Assembly (NCBI GenBank): GCA_965214015.1
Contig: CBDCAS010000018.1
Location: 62,001-126,000 of the forward strand
Direction: 5' to 3'
Length of the DNA: 64,000 bases
DNA from: CBDCAS01 sp965214015
GTDB lineage: Bacteria > Pseudomonadota > Gammaproteobacteria > Coxiellales > Coxiellaceae
Part shown: in pieces, positions 1 through 8,191 of the stretch
Numbering within the stretch: position 1 is the stretch's first letter
Layout: each line of letters starts with the position of its first letter
The notes under the pieces: generated by a model
Database searches by the model: none
Told to the model about the DNA's origin: nothing
What the model saw: the letters and a program-made list of their open reading frames with translations, nothing else
Translations under genes and position numbers: made by a program

Positions 1-118
1 TATACCCCTGTTGAGTTAATATTTATGCGAAAACGGTCAATCTGCGTGCTTCAAGCGAGATTGTATCTATTCTCTAATCTATCCTCATTAGAAAAAAATT
101 TCTTTACATATCAATCAA

Positions 119-640
119 TTATTTAACCTTAGGATGCGATATATTATATCGGTTGCATAGTGCAGTCACATCATTGATATCCTTAATCGTCAGTTGATAG
201 CCAGAGTGAGAGACAATTTGATATTCCGGCGTTAAACAGCGAACCTTGAAACCCTTGATCTCACCTTGGCCCAATAAGGATTCAGCAGGATAAAAAACAC
301 CCCGTTCAGCTGACCCGTATACTCCATTCTTATTTTCATCAAAGACGATCACATGCACATCAATAAGGTGACCGAGTTTATTCGCTAAGACAAAATTCCA
401 ATCACTCTCATCACTTCGCTCAATTTGATCAAATCCAAGACCTTTTAACAGGTCACGTAAGCGCTTAACATGTTTTTCTTCAACGATAAAATCTAAATCA
501 AAATGCGGCCGAGTCTGCTTACCAAGTAACGCATCCACACCCCAGCCACCATCAAGCCAAATATCGATACTCTGGTCAGAAAACAGTTTGTATAACTCAA
601 GCACTCTATCCTGATCAAAATACAACCTCTTACTCCCCAT
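119..640 (-). CDS. Lincosamide/aminoglycoside-type nucleotidyltransferase
   Basis: The protein resembles the LnuA/ANT(2'')-like small nucleotidyltransferases, which adenylylate lincosamide or aminoglycoside drugs in the cytoplasm. The fold signature is visible as WLDGGWGVDALLGKQTRPH followed by DLDF, giving the usual GGWGVD motif and the acidic residues that hold metal-ATP. A later segment, GHLIDVHV, supplies a further expected acidic position. I chose the ATG at 640 because the family normally starts a few residues before the helix leading into WLDGGWG. The frame is open upstream to 856, but those extra residues belong to a different, phage-like protein, so either the two are fused or the enzyme restarts here. 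The ribosome binding site before 640 is weak. The substrate cannot be decided from sequence. Confidence 0.65.
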   Translation of the reverse strand: MGSKRLYFDQDRVLELYKLFSDQSIDIWLDGGWGVDALLGKQTRPHFDLDFIVEEKHVKRLRDLLKGLGFDQIERSDESDWNFVLANKLGHLIDVHVIVFDENKNGVYGSAERGVFYPAESLLGQGEIKGFKVRCLTPEYQIVSHSGYQLTIKDINDVTALCNRYNISHPKVK

Positions 641-1119
641 CCACACAGCATCTTGCTGTAACACCCACCAAGGCTTATATCTCTTCGTATAGTGCAACAA
701 GTGAGACTTTTTACTCAAGTAAAACTGCCTGTAAGCAGCAACAGGATCGCCTGGCACCTTATATTCTTCAGGCATTGCTTGAGGGCGCTCTGTGACGCCC
801 TTGGCATCTATAGAAGGCAATGTTAACTCTCGCGCAACGGCCGCTGATTGATGCAATTTGAATACTCAAAACGATATTGATATTCCTTATTCAGTGCTTC
901 GGTTAAGTTTTTTAGCCAAAGCCAATTATCGAGCGATTCCCCAGCCCAAATGACGCAGGGGTGCTCCCCATGAGTCGATTTGTAAGGTGCATCCTGACCA
1001 TTTTGATGTAGCACAGCACAAAGAATTTGAGCGGATTCCAATATCATCTTAACGACGTGTTTATCACAATGATATTGAGCACATAACTCTAAATCATTAT
1101 CTAACATGAAAATATTCAA
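641..1119 (-). pseudogene. Frameshifted phage/plasmid-type conserved protein
   Basis: Two overlapping frames together make one protein of a conserved phage and plasmid family of unknown function. The first (823-1119) begins MNIFMLDNDLELCAQYHCDK and contains HVVKMILESAQ. The second, open from about 856, contains the family's later block MPEEYKVPGDPVAAYRQFY. The reading frame must shift once near 855-870, where the N-terminal frame continues into a short unrelated tail and stops. The second frame has no stop of its own and runs on into the nucleotidyltransferase, so the original C-terminal end is lost. The family assignment rests on remembered conserved motifs. A single-base indel is the simplest explanation. 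Confidence 0.55.
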
Positions 1120-1158
1120 CGGCGCACCTCTACGCTAAAATAACTTGATTTAAAATAA

Positions 1159-1398
1159 TTACGAAATTTCTAATAGTTCATCACTGCCTAATGCGATTTC
1201 TTTAGAGTGTTGTGTTATTTTTTCAAGTGGCCAATCCCACCACTTCAACCTAAGAAGCTTTTTAATCACTTCATTGGAAAATCGTTTTCGTATTAATTTT
1301 GCCGGATTCCCATCTACAATACTATAAGGCTCAACATCTTTTGTAACAGTCGAACACGAGGCAATAATAGGGGTTCTAATCCCAAAAACAGTATTAAA
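1159..1398 (-). pseudogene. Xenobiotic (CatB/Vat-type) acetyltransferase, C-terminal relic
   Basis: About 75 codons ending in TAA encode the tail of a hexapeptide-repeat xenobiotic acetyltransferase, the family that inactivates chloramphenicol or streptogramin A. The recognisable pieces are [23 protein letters not shown] and [11 protein letters not shown], which match the end of the left-handed beta-helix and the C-terminal helix. The N-terminal two thirds, including the catalytic histidine loop, are missing, so this is not functional. The break lies at about 1398, where an unrelated plus-strand coding relic begins. Confidence 0.6.
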
Positions 1399-1581
1399 GA
1401 TATTTTGCAGTCAAAAAAAGATGGTGCCCCTTTAATTATATACGCTAAGAACGGTGAAATCGATAAAGATGAGTGGTATCAACTTGCTCAAAATAGAGAT
1501 GTAGTTGTTGCAAACCAAAGAAGCAGACTTATTAATGATATATTCACCTCTGCGATAACAACCTCGATAAAGTGTAAATAA
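1399..1581 (+). pseudogene. Unidentified 60-codon gene relic
   Basis: A plus-strand frame without a start codon encodes KKDGAPLIIYAKNGEIDKD, then DEWYQLAQNRDVVVANQ, and stops at 1579-1581. Its composition looks like real protein, unlike the opposite-strand frame over the same bases. I do not recognise the family. It is probably the C-terminal stump of a gene cut at the same junction that truncates the acetyltransferase relic. Confidence 0.3.
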
Positions 1582-1757
1582 TTTGGCTTGGTTCAAAAAC
1601 CAGTGATTTTGAGAGTGTTCAGTAAACTGTGTCATTATTATTTTACAATCCAACATTGAATCGACCGACAAAATAAATGTCAAGTTGTGAAAGGTTTGCA
1701 GCCCATTGACTCAAAGGAATCAAATGTTAATAATAATGCTACAGAAAAACAAGTAAA

Positions 1758-2513
1758 CTATAACTTTCCTAAATATAATTTAGTAGTATAAGGGAAAATG
1801 ACTTTTCCATTGGTTTGATATTGATTAAAAAGATGAGTAAGGTCCTTGATCATGTTATCGTAATGATCTTGATCTGGCGTTAGTGCATAGGATGTCGAAC
1901 GTAATCGTCCTACTAAACCCTTCCAATCAAATAGTTGCTGGTTTTCAAATTGATAGATTTTTACAGAATCTTTTGCAAAAAATGCGAGCACTTCAGACTC
2001 AGCAATTTGTTGTGATGGGATGCCGTTATAATCTGGACAGTATTGATGCAACAAGTCGTCATAACTTTGTAAGAGAGCTGATAATTTAGTTAAACGTAAA
2101 TTCCATAATAATAGTACATCACCATTATTGCGCAGTATGCGTTTAAATTCACTTTGACAAGTTTTTCGATTGAACCAATGGAATGCTGTAGCCACACTAA
2201 TCACATCAACACTGTTATCCTTTAAAGTTGTCGCTTCTGCCGTACCATTAATGCTCATAAAATAAGGATAAATACTGAATTGTTGTTGAGCTGATCCACG
2301 CATAGGACCATTAGGCTCAACTGCAAAGACTTTCATACCTAACGTTAATAACTGTTGAGTAAAGATTCCTGTTCCAGAACCGATATCGGCAACCACTTTA
2401 CCTTTACCAAGCACTTTCTGTTCTAACAAAAAATCCACCATGATTTGAGGATAGCTGGGGCGATACCGTTGGTAATGTTCAACTGTTTGTGAAAATCGTT
2501 CGGTATTTTTCAT
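1758..2513 (-). CDS. Class I SAM-dependent methyltransferase
   Basis: A 251-residue methyltransferase of the UbiE/Methyltransf_11 type. Motif I is clear as VVADIGSGTGIFTQQL near residues 40-55, followed by the acidic end of strand 2 (VFAVEPNG) and a post-motif block, SVDVISVATAFHWF. The N-terminal FSQTVEHYQRYRPSYP is typical of stand-alone small-molecule methyltransferases. The start at 2513 is backed by a strong GGAGGAG ribosome binding site. The substrate cannot be inferred. A possible 40-codon gene just upstream overlaps this start by ATGA, which would couple their translation. Confidence 0.8.
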   Translation of the reverse strand: MKNTERFSQTVEHYQRYRPSYPQIMVDFLLEQKVLGKGKVVADIGSGTGIFTQQLLTLGMKVFAVEPNGPMRGSAQQQFSIYPYFMSINGTAEATTLKDNSVDVISVATAFHWFNRKTCQSEFKRILRNNGDVLLLWNLRLTKLSALLQSYDDLLHQYCPDYNGIPSQQIAESEVLAFFAKDSVKIYQFENQQLFDWKGLVGRLRSTSYALTPDQDHYDNMIKDLTHLFNQYQTNGKVIFPYTTKLYLGKL

Positions 2514-2632
2514 GCTGACTCCTCCAACATCCTTCTTACCTGGGCGTCACATCTTCTGCACGCTTGACAAGCGTGAGCAATACCTACCTTAATTCGCTCA
2601 CGCAATATTTCTTTGAAACCGTAAATTCTCAC
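2510..2632 (-). CDS. Possible 40-residue cysteine-rich small protein
   Basis: A GTG start at 2632 lies five bases after AGGGGA, and the frame ends in a TGA that overlaps the methyltransferase ATG as ATGA. The peptide carries a C-x2-C-x2-C cluster (HACQACRRCD) in a basic, helical context, which could bind metal. I recognise no family. It may be a real leader protein translationally coupled to the methyltransferase, the end of an older gene, or chance. The same DNA also holds competing inverted repeats. Confidence 0.35.
   Translation of the reverse strand: MRIYGFKEILRERIKVGIAHACQACRRCDAQVRRMLEESA
2559..2603 (-). promoter_or_regulatory. Mutually exclusive hairpins in the methyltransferase leader
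   Basis: CACGCTT at 2559-2565 pairs with AAGCGTG at 2569-2575. GCGTGAGC at 2571-2578 can instead pair with GCTCACGC at 2596-2603. The two stems share bases, so in a minus-strand transcript only one can form. This may be an RNA switch or simply fall within the short coding frame here. Confidence 0.3.
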
Positions 2633-2833
2633 ATGTCCCCTGTTTCTGACTGATCAATTGTACTATCTGTAAAATAGATTCCCATTGTGATCAGATGTTT
2701 GTGTGGCAAAAGTGATATGTGCATCAAGCTCTCATCACTATTTTATCCTGATATACAAATAAACCCATCTTCAGCACTACTGTTTTTTTCTCTTCTTTTC
2801 TTGGTATTGATACGTATATCGATCCAATAAATT

Positions 2834-3031
2834 TCAAATCATCTTTTGATATTGAGTATGGTGGTTTTTTGCTTCTTTTTTAAAAAAGTCTACACTTGCC
2901 TTTGTTAACGAAAGCGTGACTTTCACAGTCTCATCGTTCAACAAAAGCTGACTCGGTGATGACAAAAAATCCTGAATTACCTTAAATTGACCAATCGGCT
3001 CATCGGTATATTTCACTTTTTTCTTTCTCAT
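2834..3031 (-). CDS. BrnA-type (CopG-like) antitoxin, C-terminally truncated
   Basis: The sequence MRKKKVKYTDEPIGQFKVIQ, then VKVTLSLTKASVDFFKKEA and HHTQYQKMI, matches the antitoxin of the BrnT/BrnA pair, a DNA-binding repressor that neutralises the BrnT ribonuclease. The start is set at 3031 by the MRKKK block and an upstream GGGGAAA; a longer frame only extends into the toxin gene. The family normally continues after QKMI with a basic helix ending in a leucine-rich segment, but here a TGA stops it. The antitoxin is therefore probably truncated or decayed. It overlaps the toxin gene by 32 bases, as expected for such pairs. Confidence 0.6.
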   Translation of the reverse strand: MRKKKVKYTDEPIGQFKVIQDFLSSPSQLLLNDETVKVTLSLTKASVDFFKKEAKNHHTQYQKMI

Positions 3032-3263
3032 ATATTTTTTTCCCCTTTCTCCAATAGCCTGCCCCAATAATTCTGATTTTTTTATCTCGATAAGTAAACC
3101 TGACTGTCATCACTTCACCATCCACTCTACCAAAGCAGTAATATCTTTTCTCGCAATGACTATGTTCAATGTCCTCAGCAATCACACGATGAGTATCTAA
3201 AAAAACACGTTGTGCTTCAAAGAAGGATACCCTCAGAGCGACGAAATGCACCAAAGTAGCCAA
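3000..3263 (-). CDS. BrnT-type toxin, altered N-terminus
   Basis: The block VSFFEAQRVFLD, then FGRVDGEVMTVRFTYRDKK and IRIIGAGYWRKGKKIYEKE, matches BrnT, a small ribonuclease toxin related in fold to RelE. The first dozen residues do not show the usual FEWDxxK...KHG start of the family, so the true N-terminus appears lost or replaced. It lies immediately upstream of the antitoxin-like gene, in normal toxin-first order. With both partners worn, the module is probably inactive, but a partially active toxin cannot be excluded. Confidence 0.5.
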   Translation of the reverse strand: MATLVHFVALRVSFFEAQRVFLDTHRVIAEDIEHSHCEKRYYCFGRVDGEVMTVRFTYRDKKIRIIGAGYWRKGKKIYEKEKSEIYR

Positions 3264-3797
3264 TGAGCAACAGGGCTTTGTTTCGGATATTGATTAACAA
3301 GCGATGGACTTCGAGCGTACGTACTAACTGGAGTAAGGCTGGTAAGCGCAATTAAAGCAAAATTGAGCACGATTATCTAATAGTGAATGGCATTGCGGTG
3401 TAAATTATGGGTTCGTCTGCACCAAGCAGCACCAATCTAATCGTCTCACCGACTCTTCAATAAAATCCAGCACTAAATGCACATGTTTCATCACCTAACC
3501 AATCTTCTTATGTTCAAGCAATTATTGCACAATATAGAAAACTGAAGTACTCAGAAAGCAAACGATTCTGAGCTAATCTACCCAAATCTGTGGGATCACC
3601 AAAGGATCATTTGGCGACAATCTGGGATAATGAAAGACCTTCCATTTAACCTTAGCCTCTGTGATTTAAAAATAAGCATAAGCAGTAATGCTAGCGAATT
3701 TTAGGATATTCAGAGTGTGTTTTTAATTATTTCTGACCAATAACGTTGTTTAGTATACGACTTATTATTTTTAACTTATTGATTTTATGGTATTTTT
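3264..3797. other. Intergenic stretch without a recognisable gene
   Basis: Between the toxin-antitoxin relic and the tRNA fragment I see no supported gene. A 27-codon minus-strand frame (3408-3491) is too short and featureless to call. The area is probably chromosomal or older-island DNA just outside the attachment site. Confidence 0.5.
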
Positions 3798-3804
3798 ATG
3801 GTTT

Positions 3805-3846
3805 TGGGTCGTATAGGATTCGAACCTATGACCAATTGGTTAAAAG
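3805..3846 (-). repeat. 3' end of tRNA-Lys, putative ICE attachment site
   Basis: Read on the minus strand, this encodes the CTTTTAA anticodon loop, the TTGGTC variable region, a T arm with a perfect ATAGG/CCTAT stem around TTCGAAT, and the ACGACCC acceptor strand with its discriminator A. That is the 3' half of a lysine tRNA (UUU anticodon). The 5' half is absent: the bases upstream do not form a D arm or the matching acceptor strand. A tRNA 3' fragment next to a tyrosine integrase is the usual mark of an integrated element. Its orientation places the element to the right. Confidence 0.75.
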
Positions 3847-3997
3847 TTAATTTCCCTAATAATACCATATCCACACATAATTTCACAATGCCCCACATTC
3901 ACTCACAAGTTTCTGTTTTTATTATAATTATTAGTAAGCCTTTTAATAGACTCCTCACCATTTGCCCTAGAATCTCGCATTATCTCCACGCTCGCTA

Positions 3998-4053
3998 GTA
4001 TACATCAGGTATACAAAAAAACTTTGTTAGAAAATAAATATTTAAAAGTATAC
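3998..4053. promoter_or_regulatory. Three GTATAC sites before the integrase
   Basis: GTATAC palindromes, each followed by A, occur at 3998-4003, 4009-4014 and 4048-4053. They sit between the tRNA fragment and the integrase gene, where integrase arm sites or excisionase/repressor sites are expected. Their function is inferred only from place and repetition. Confidence 0.4.
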
Positions 4054-4068
4054 AAAAGATGTTATACT
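4041..4068 (+). promoter_or_regulatory. Probable integrase promoter
   Basis: TTTAAA at 4041-4046 and TATACT at 4063-4068 are separated by 16 bases. The third GTATAC site lies between them, so a protein bound there could block the promoter. Confidence 0.4.
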
Positions 4069-4116
4069 AGCTTTAAATCAGTAACTTACAAGATTATACA
4101 CATAGCGAAAAAACCA

Positions 4117-5406
4117 ATGAACCGTGAAGAAATTTTAAAAAACGTGATGAAAAAACTCACCAAATCCTATGTAGACAATATGCCTATTCCAGCCATGAAA
4201 AACGGCAAGCATACTCAGAAAATTTATCGTGATCATACACTCACTGGGTTTGCCGTGCGAGTATCTAGCACCGGAGAAAAAACCTTCATCATTGACAAAA
4301 AATCGCGTGGCAAATTGTATCGTGTTGTCATTGGTAAGCTTGGCGTCTTTACTGTCGATGAAGCACGAAAAAAAGCACAAAAATATTTAGGGCTCATCGC
4401 CGAAGGGATTGACCCTAGAGATGCACAAAAAAGAGAGCAAATAATAGGCACTACACTCCAAGAAGCGTTTGAAGCGATGCTTATAGCCAGAAAAAGTATG
4501 AAGGAACGTACTCGATTTGATTATGAAAAAACCATGGAAAGAGAGTTTTCAGATTGGTCAGTAAAACCATTGACCAGCCTCTCATCTTCAGAGGTCAAGA
4601 CAAGACACTCTAAAATTGGAAAGCGCACCCCTGTTGGGGCAGATAACGCATTTAAGTTAATACGCGCTATTTTTAATTATGCGAAGGCTGCCTATAAAGA
4701 TAGTAAGAATGAACCGATTATCAAAGTGAACCCTGTCGATATACTCTCTGAAACCCGTGCCTGGTATGGCACCAAACGCCGTAAGTCCATCATAAAAATT
4801 GAGCAACTACCCGCATGGTATAAAACACTCATGGGGCTGACTAATGATCGAAAAGGCAGTATTGCGACCACTATTCGTGATTACTTAATAGCTGTTTTAT
4901 TTATGGGAGATCGTAAAGCTGAACTTCAGCCGATTACTTGGGAACATAACGTTGATTTCGGTGCCAAAACCGTGCAATTCTTTGATACCAAAAATCACCT
5001 TGATTTTGTACTGCCTCTGTCAGATTTTCTTTACGATCATTTCAAAACAATGAAAAAAAGCGCAACCAGTGAATACGTTTTCCCAAACGCTCAAGGTAGA
5101 GCCCCTTTTTATAATCCTTACAAAACAATTGCCCGCGTAACGCGAGAAAGCAAACAGCACACTAAAGAAGGTAAACCCATCAAATTTACCATTCATGACT
5201 TACGTCGTACATTTACGACTACAGCAGAAGGACTCGATTTATCAGCCTATACACTGAAACGCTTGCTGAATCACAAAATGTCCTCTGATGTGACAGCAGG
5301 TTATGTGATTACTGAAACAGAACGTTTAAGAGAACCTATGCAGCGAATTACTAACTGCTTGCTTGCCATTATCAATAGAGAATTTAAGTCTTACAGCGAT
5401 TATTAG
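4117..5406 (+). CDS. Tyrosine recombinase integrase of the ICE
   Basis: A 429-residue P4-like integrase that would join the circular element to its tRNA-Lys target and release it again. The N-terminal part has the AP2-like arm-binding domain (LTGFAVRVSSTGEKTF and a DEARKKAQ helix). The C-terminal catalytic domain shows the first arginine in MGDRKAEL near residue 265, HDLRR near 360, the LLNHK box, and the nucleophile tyrosine in AGYV near 397. I start it at 4117 because a plausible promoter with TATACT lies at 4063, downstream of the alternative TTG at 4024. All catalytic residues are present, so it looks active. Confidence 0.85.
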   Translation: MNREEILKNVMKKLTKSYVDNMPIPAMKNGKHTQKIYRDHTLTGFAVRVSSTGEKTFIIDKKSRGKLYRVVIGKLGVFTVDEARKKAQKYLGLIAEGIDPRDAQKREQIIGTTLQEAFEAMLIARKSMKERTRFDYEKTMEREFSDWSVKPLTSLSSSEVKTRHSKIGKRTPVGADNAFKLIRAIFNYAKAAYKDSKNEPIIKVNPVDILSETRAWYGTKRRKSIIKIEQLPAWYKTLMGLTNDRKGSIATTIRDYLIAVLFMGDRKAELQPITWEHNVDFGAKTVQFFDTKNHLDFVLPLSDFLYDHFKTMKKSATSEYVFPNAQGRAPFYNPYKTIARVTRESKQHTKEGKPIKFTIHDLRRTFTTTAEGLDLSAYTLKRLLNHKMSSDVTAGYVITETERLREPMQRITNCLLAIINREFKSYSDY

Positions 5407-5627
5407 AGGTTAATCTGAGCAGTATTTTTATAGGTAGGCAAAGAATTAACCCACTCTATTAATTCTGTTTTTTCATAAACAGGAGTTCGCCCAATATAGC
5501 GAAATGGTGGCCCACCCCCTTTGGTGCGCCTACGCTCTAACCAACGCGGCTGCTTACAAAGTAACACAGCTGCATCCTTTTGCGATAGTAACTCAGGTAT
5601 TTTTATATTAGGGGTAGAGTCTTTCAT
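5403..5627 (-). CDS. AlpA/excisionase-like helix-turn-helix protein
   Basis: A 74-residue protein with a MerR/AlpA-like winged helix: SQKDAAVLLCKQPRWLERRR resembles the family's domain that pairs a recognition helix with a WLxxxR segment, followed by PPFRYIGRTPVY and a final WVNSL helix. Such proteins act as excision directionality factors or activators of integrase genes. It is convergent with the integrase, and their ends overlap by four bases. No other excisionase candidate is visible, which supports the role. Confidence 0.6.
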   Translation of the reverse strand: MKDSTPNIKIPELLSQKDAAVLLCKQPRWLERRRTKGGGPPFRYIGRTPVYEKTELIEWVNSLPTYKNTAQINL

Positions 5628-6091
5628 AACAAACCTCTTATAATTTTTATAAGGAACTTAATAGGCTCAGTTGTTCAGAATCAATGGGGATATTTCATCA
5701 ATTAGCTGAGGCAGACGCTTTTCCACTTGCTCATAGGGTGCTATACACTTTAAACCCTTTCTAGGGCGATCTTCAAAATATGAATACGCCTCATAAGTAT
5801 CGAGCTTACCTAAAATGTGCTTAGGATGCTTGGTAAAATAATCAGCCAAATAAAATCGCTGATTATTGGGTAATGTGACTAACGTGGTCTTCTGCCATTT
5901 TTTGGCTGGATTGACTTTACGCTGAAACACAACAATATCCACCGTAATTTTAGCATCACCAAATAAACAGTCTGGTAGTCGATAAGCAACAAGCAATTCT
6001 GCTATTTCACTCATTTGCTTGCGTAGATGTCGTTTTGGATTATCTAAAATGTAACAGGGTACGACCATGGCTAGTAATCCATTTTCTTTTA

Positions 6092-7117
6092 TAGCGCCAT
6101 CCTATTGAGTCGATCGGTAACCAGCATGTTGAAACCATCCAAGCAATTTGTTTTCAGTAATTTTTTCTAATGCATACTTAAGTGCCTTTTGAAACGACGC
6201 CAAAGTTCTAGCTTCTATTTCTTGTAAAATATTCTTAACAAAAGACCAAGCCATTTCAATGGGATTAAAATCAGGTGAGTACGGGGGCAAGAAATCGATA
6301 CTCGCACCTGTAGCATGTATTGCATCCTGTACACGCTGAGTCTTATGAAAGCCGACATTATCAAGTAAAACAATATGATGCGGCTGTAATATTGGGCATA
6401 AATCGTGAGCAATGAAATGATAAAAGATATCGCCATCAGTTGCCCATGGTCCATACAATGAAGCTTCAACGCGTGCTGTTGATATTGCACCAATGACCGA
6501 AAGTTTCATACCACGATTAAATGGCTTCGGCATATGCACGCGTTGTCCGATTGGCGCACGTGCATAATTGAGCACCATATTCAGGTAAGCCCCCATTTCA
6601 TCAATAAAAATCAGGCGTTCTGGGTCAACGTCCTTATATTTTTTTATGTGCGCCTGTCTTTTTTTTCGACGTCCGGACGTAACTGCTCCTGTGCAAAAAG
6701 ACTTTTCTTTTTTCGCGTTATCGCTAATGTTTTTAAAGCGCGAGACATCATCGATTGACTCACCGTTTTTTTGTAATAGTGCTTATATTTTTTACACAGA
6801 TGCTTAACTCGAATATCAGGTTTATCCGTTACCCAACTCTCAATTTTTTGCAGGTGATTTCCTGATATGACAGGCTTTCTACCACGTTGATAAGGTTTGG
6901 GGGCTAAATCATTTTGTTCATCACGACGCAAATAAATACGTAACGTCGCTATGCCAATTTTGAATAGTTCAGCTGTTTCAAGTTGCGTACTCCCACCTTT
7001 TCGATAATGGGAAACGGCTCGTTGCCGTAGTTCTAGTGGATAAGCTGCTGGCATTTTTTGATCCTAAAGAGCGACATTATACTCATCTTGAACGCTAAAC
7101 TCTATAGGATGGCGCTA
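6092..7117 (-). mobile_element. IS630/Tc1-mariner-type insertion sequence, copy 1
   Basis: A 1026-bp element with terminal inverted repeats TAGCGCCATCCTATWGAGT, flanked on each side by TA (6090-6091 and 7118-7119), the target duplication expected for the IS630 family. It encodes one transposase in two overlapping frames. An apparently identical copy lies at 27835-28860 in the same orientation. The insertion splits a DNA methyltransferase gene. Confidence 0.9.
6102..7054 (-). CDS. IS630-type transposase, made by -1 frameshift (copy 1)
   Basis: Frame A (6644-7054) is the helix-turn-helix part, with LELRQRAVSHYRKGGST and RGRKPVISG. Frame B (ending 6102) is the DDE catalytic core: the first D in LIFIDEMG, the second in IVLLDNVGFHKTQ, and E in SPDFNPIEMAWSFVK. 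Frame A stops at ACATAA just after a run of eight A (6659-6666 on the plus strand as T). A -1 slip on that run continues as EKKRQAHIKKYKDVDPERL into frame B. Because both copies carry the same arrangement, programmed frameshifting is more likely than decay. Confidence 0.75.
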
Positions 7118-8191
7118 TAATAAACGAATACTCTTTGCCACAAAATAATGATGAATCATTTCATTGCAGAGATCAGGATGTTCTTTATCAAATACCGTAA
7201 AGCTCGCATAAGGTGGGTTACCGATAATTAAGTCAAACTCATTGTCATGAAAGTGATGAAATCCTTTATTGAATATTTTAATATCAGGGTACAATGCTTT
7301 GGCGATACTAGCGCTTAAAGGTTCTAGTTCAATCCCTGTAATTTGGCTATTTTTACGCATCGCTTTTGGCATATGCTCGAGGAAAGCTCCATGTCCACAA
7401 GCAGGTTCTAAGATTTTCCCATGCTTGAATCCTAAATTCTGCAGGACTTGATAAATAAAGTTAATCAAAATAGTGGGTGTGAAATAACCGGTACTGGTGC
7501 TTTTTTTGAGCCGATCAATTTCATCAGTTGATAAAAAGGTTAAGAGGTTACTGACTATGGTTTTCTCTTTAAAAGCTTTTCGTAATCCACCAAATCCGCT
7601 GTATTGCTTAATAGAAGTTAAATTTCCATTTTTAAATTGACGCAATAACTCAATATTTCTTTTGACACGCTCCTCATTAAAATTAATGTTACCAGACTCA
7701 GAAATTTGCAGCCTGTTGTTTTCTTGTTGACTTGATATCATTATTGCTCCCAAAATTAATAATTGGATTGGTTTAATTAAAATTTTTTTATTTGCACAGA
7801 AATTTCGCCACATAAAAAACAATGGATAAGTAGGCTTTTTTATGTGGCAAAGAACAAAAAATAAGCGATAGAACAAACTAAAGTAGTAACCCATAAAACT
7901 ATTTATGGGTAGTTTTGTGGGTGCTAAGTTGAGTAAAAGTTACTGACTTTCTGTAGTGCTATTGAGTGGGTTGATTATACGATTAGCTGCTCAATGCAGT
8001 GTTATACTATTGAGTTGACTAGTGATTAGTACGTAATGTTTTCCTAAATGGAATGATCTTGTAGAATATAACAATTACAATTCATTAATAGGTTGAAAAT
8101 CTTAGCTGATTTAAAAAAAGGATGCTTACAAAAACTGCAAAGTAAAAATCTCTTTATAAACCATGACCTAATTTTTGCAGACTCGAACCAC

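Larger units (their letters stand above)
5667..7741 (-). pseudogene. N6-adenine DNA methyltransferase gene split by IS630-type element
   Basis: The 5' part (7120-7741) carries motif I as ILEPACGHGAFLEHMP and motif IV as LIIGNPPYASF, the signature of Type I/IIG-like adenine methyltransferases. The 3' part (5667-6089) encodes MVVPCYILDNPKRHLRKQ, then LPDCLFGDAKITVD, the rest of the same domain. Removing the IS and one TA copy joins them in frame as SIRL-KENGLL, giving about 348 residues. I place the start at the ATG at 7741 after GGGAGC rather than further upstream. Related ICE-borne enzymes may protect the element against host restriction. As it stands the gene is broken. Confidence 0.8.

Noticed and set aside
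1432..1683. Minus-strand 83-codon open frame
   Set aside because: It overlaps a plus-strand relic with much more protein-like composition, and has no motif or ribosome binding site.
3805..3880. Complete tRNA-Lys gene
   Set aside because: The D arm and 5' acceptor strand are absent, and the 5' side of the anticodon stem pairs poorly; only the 3' half is there.
3798..3998. Plus-strand 66-codon open frame
   Set aside because: It is the reverse side of the tRNA-Lys fragment and adjacent AT-rich DNA.
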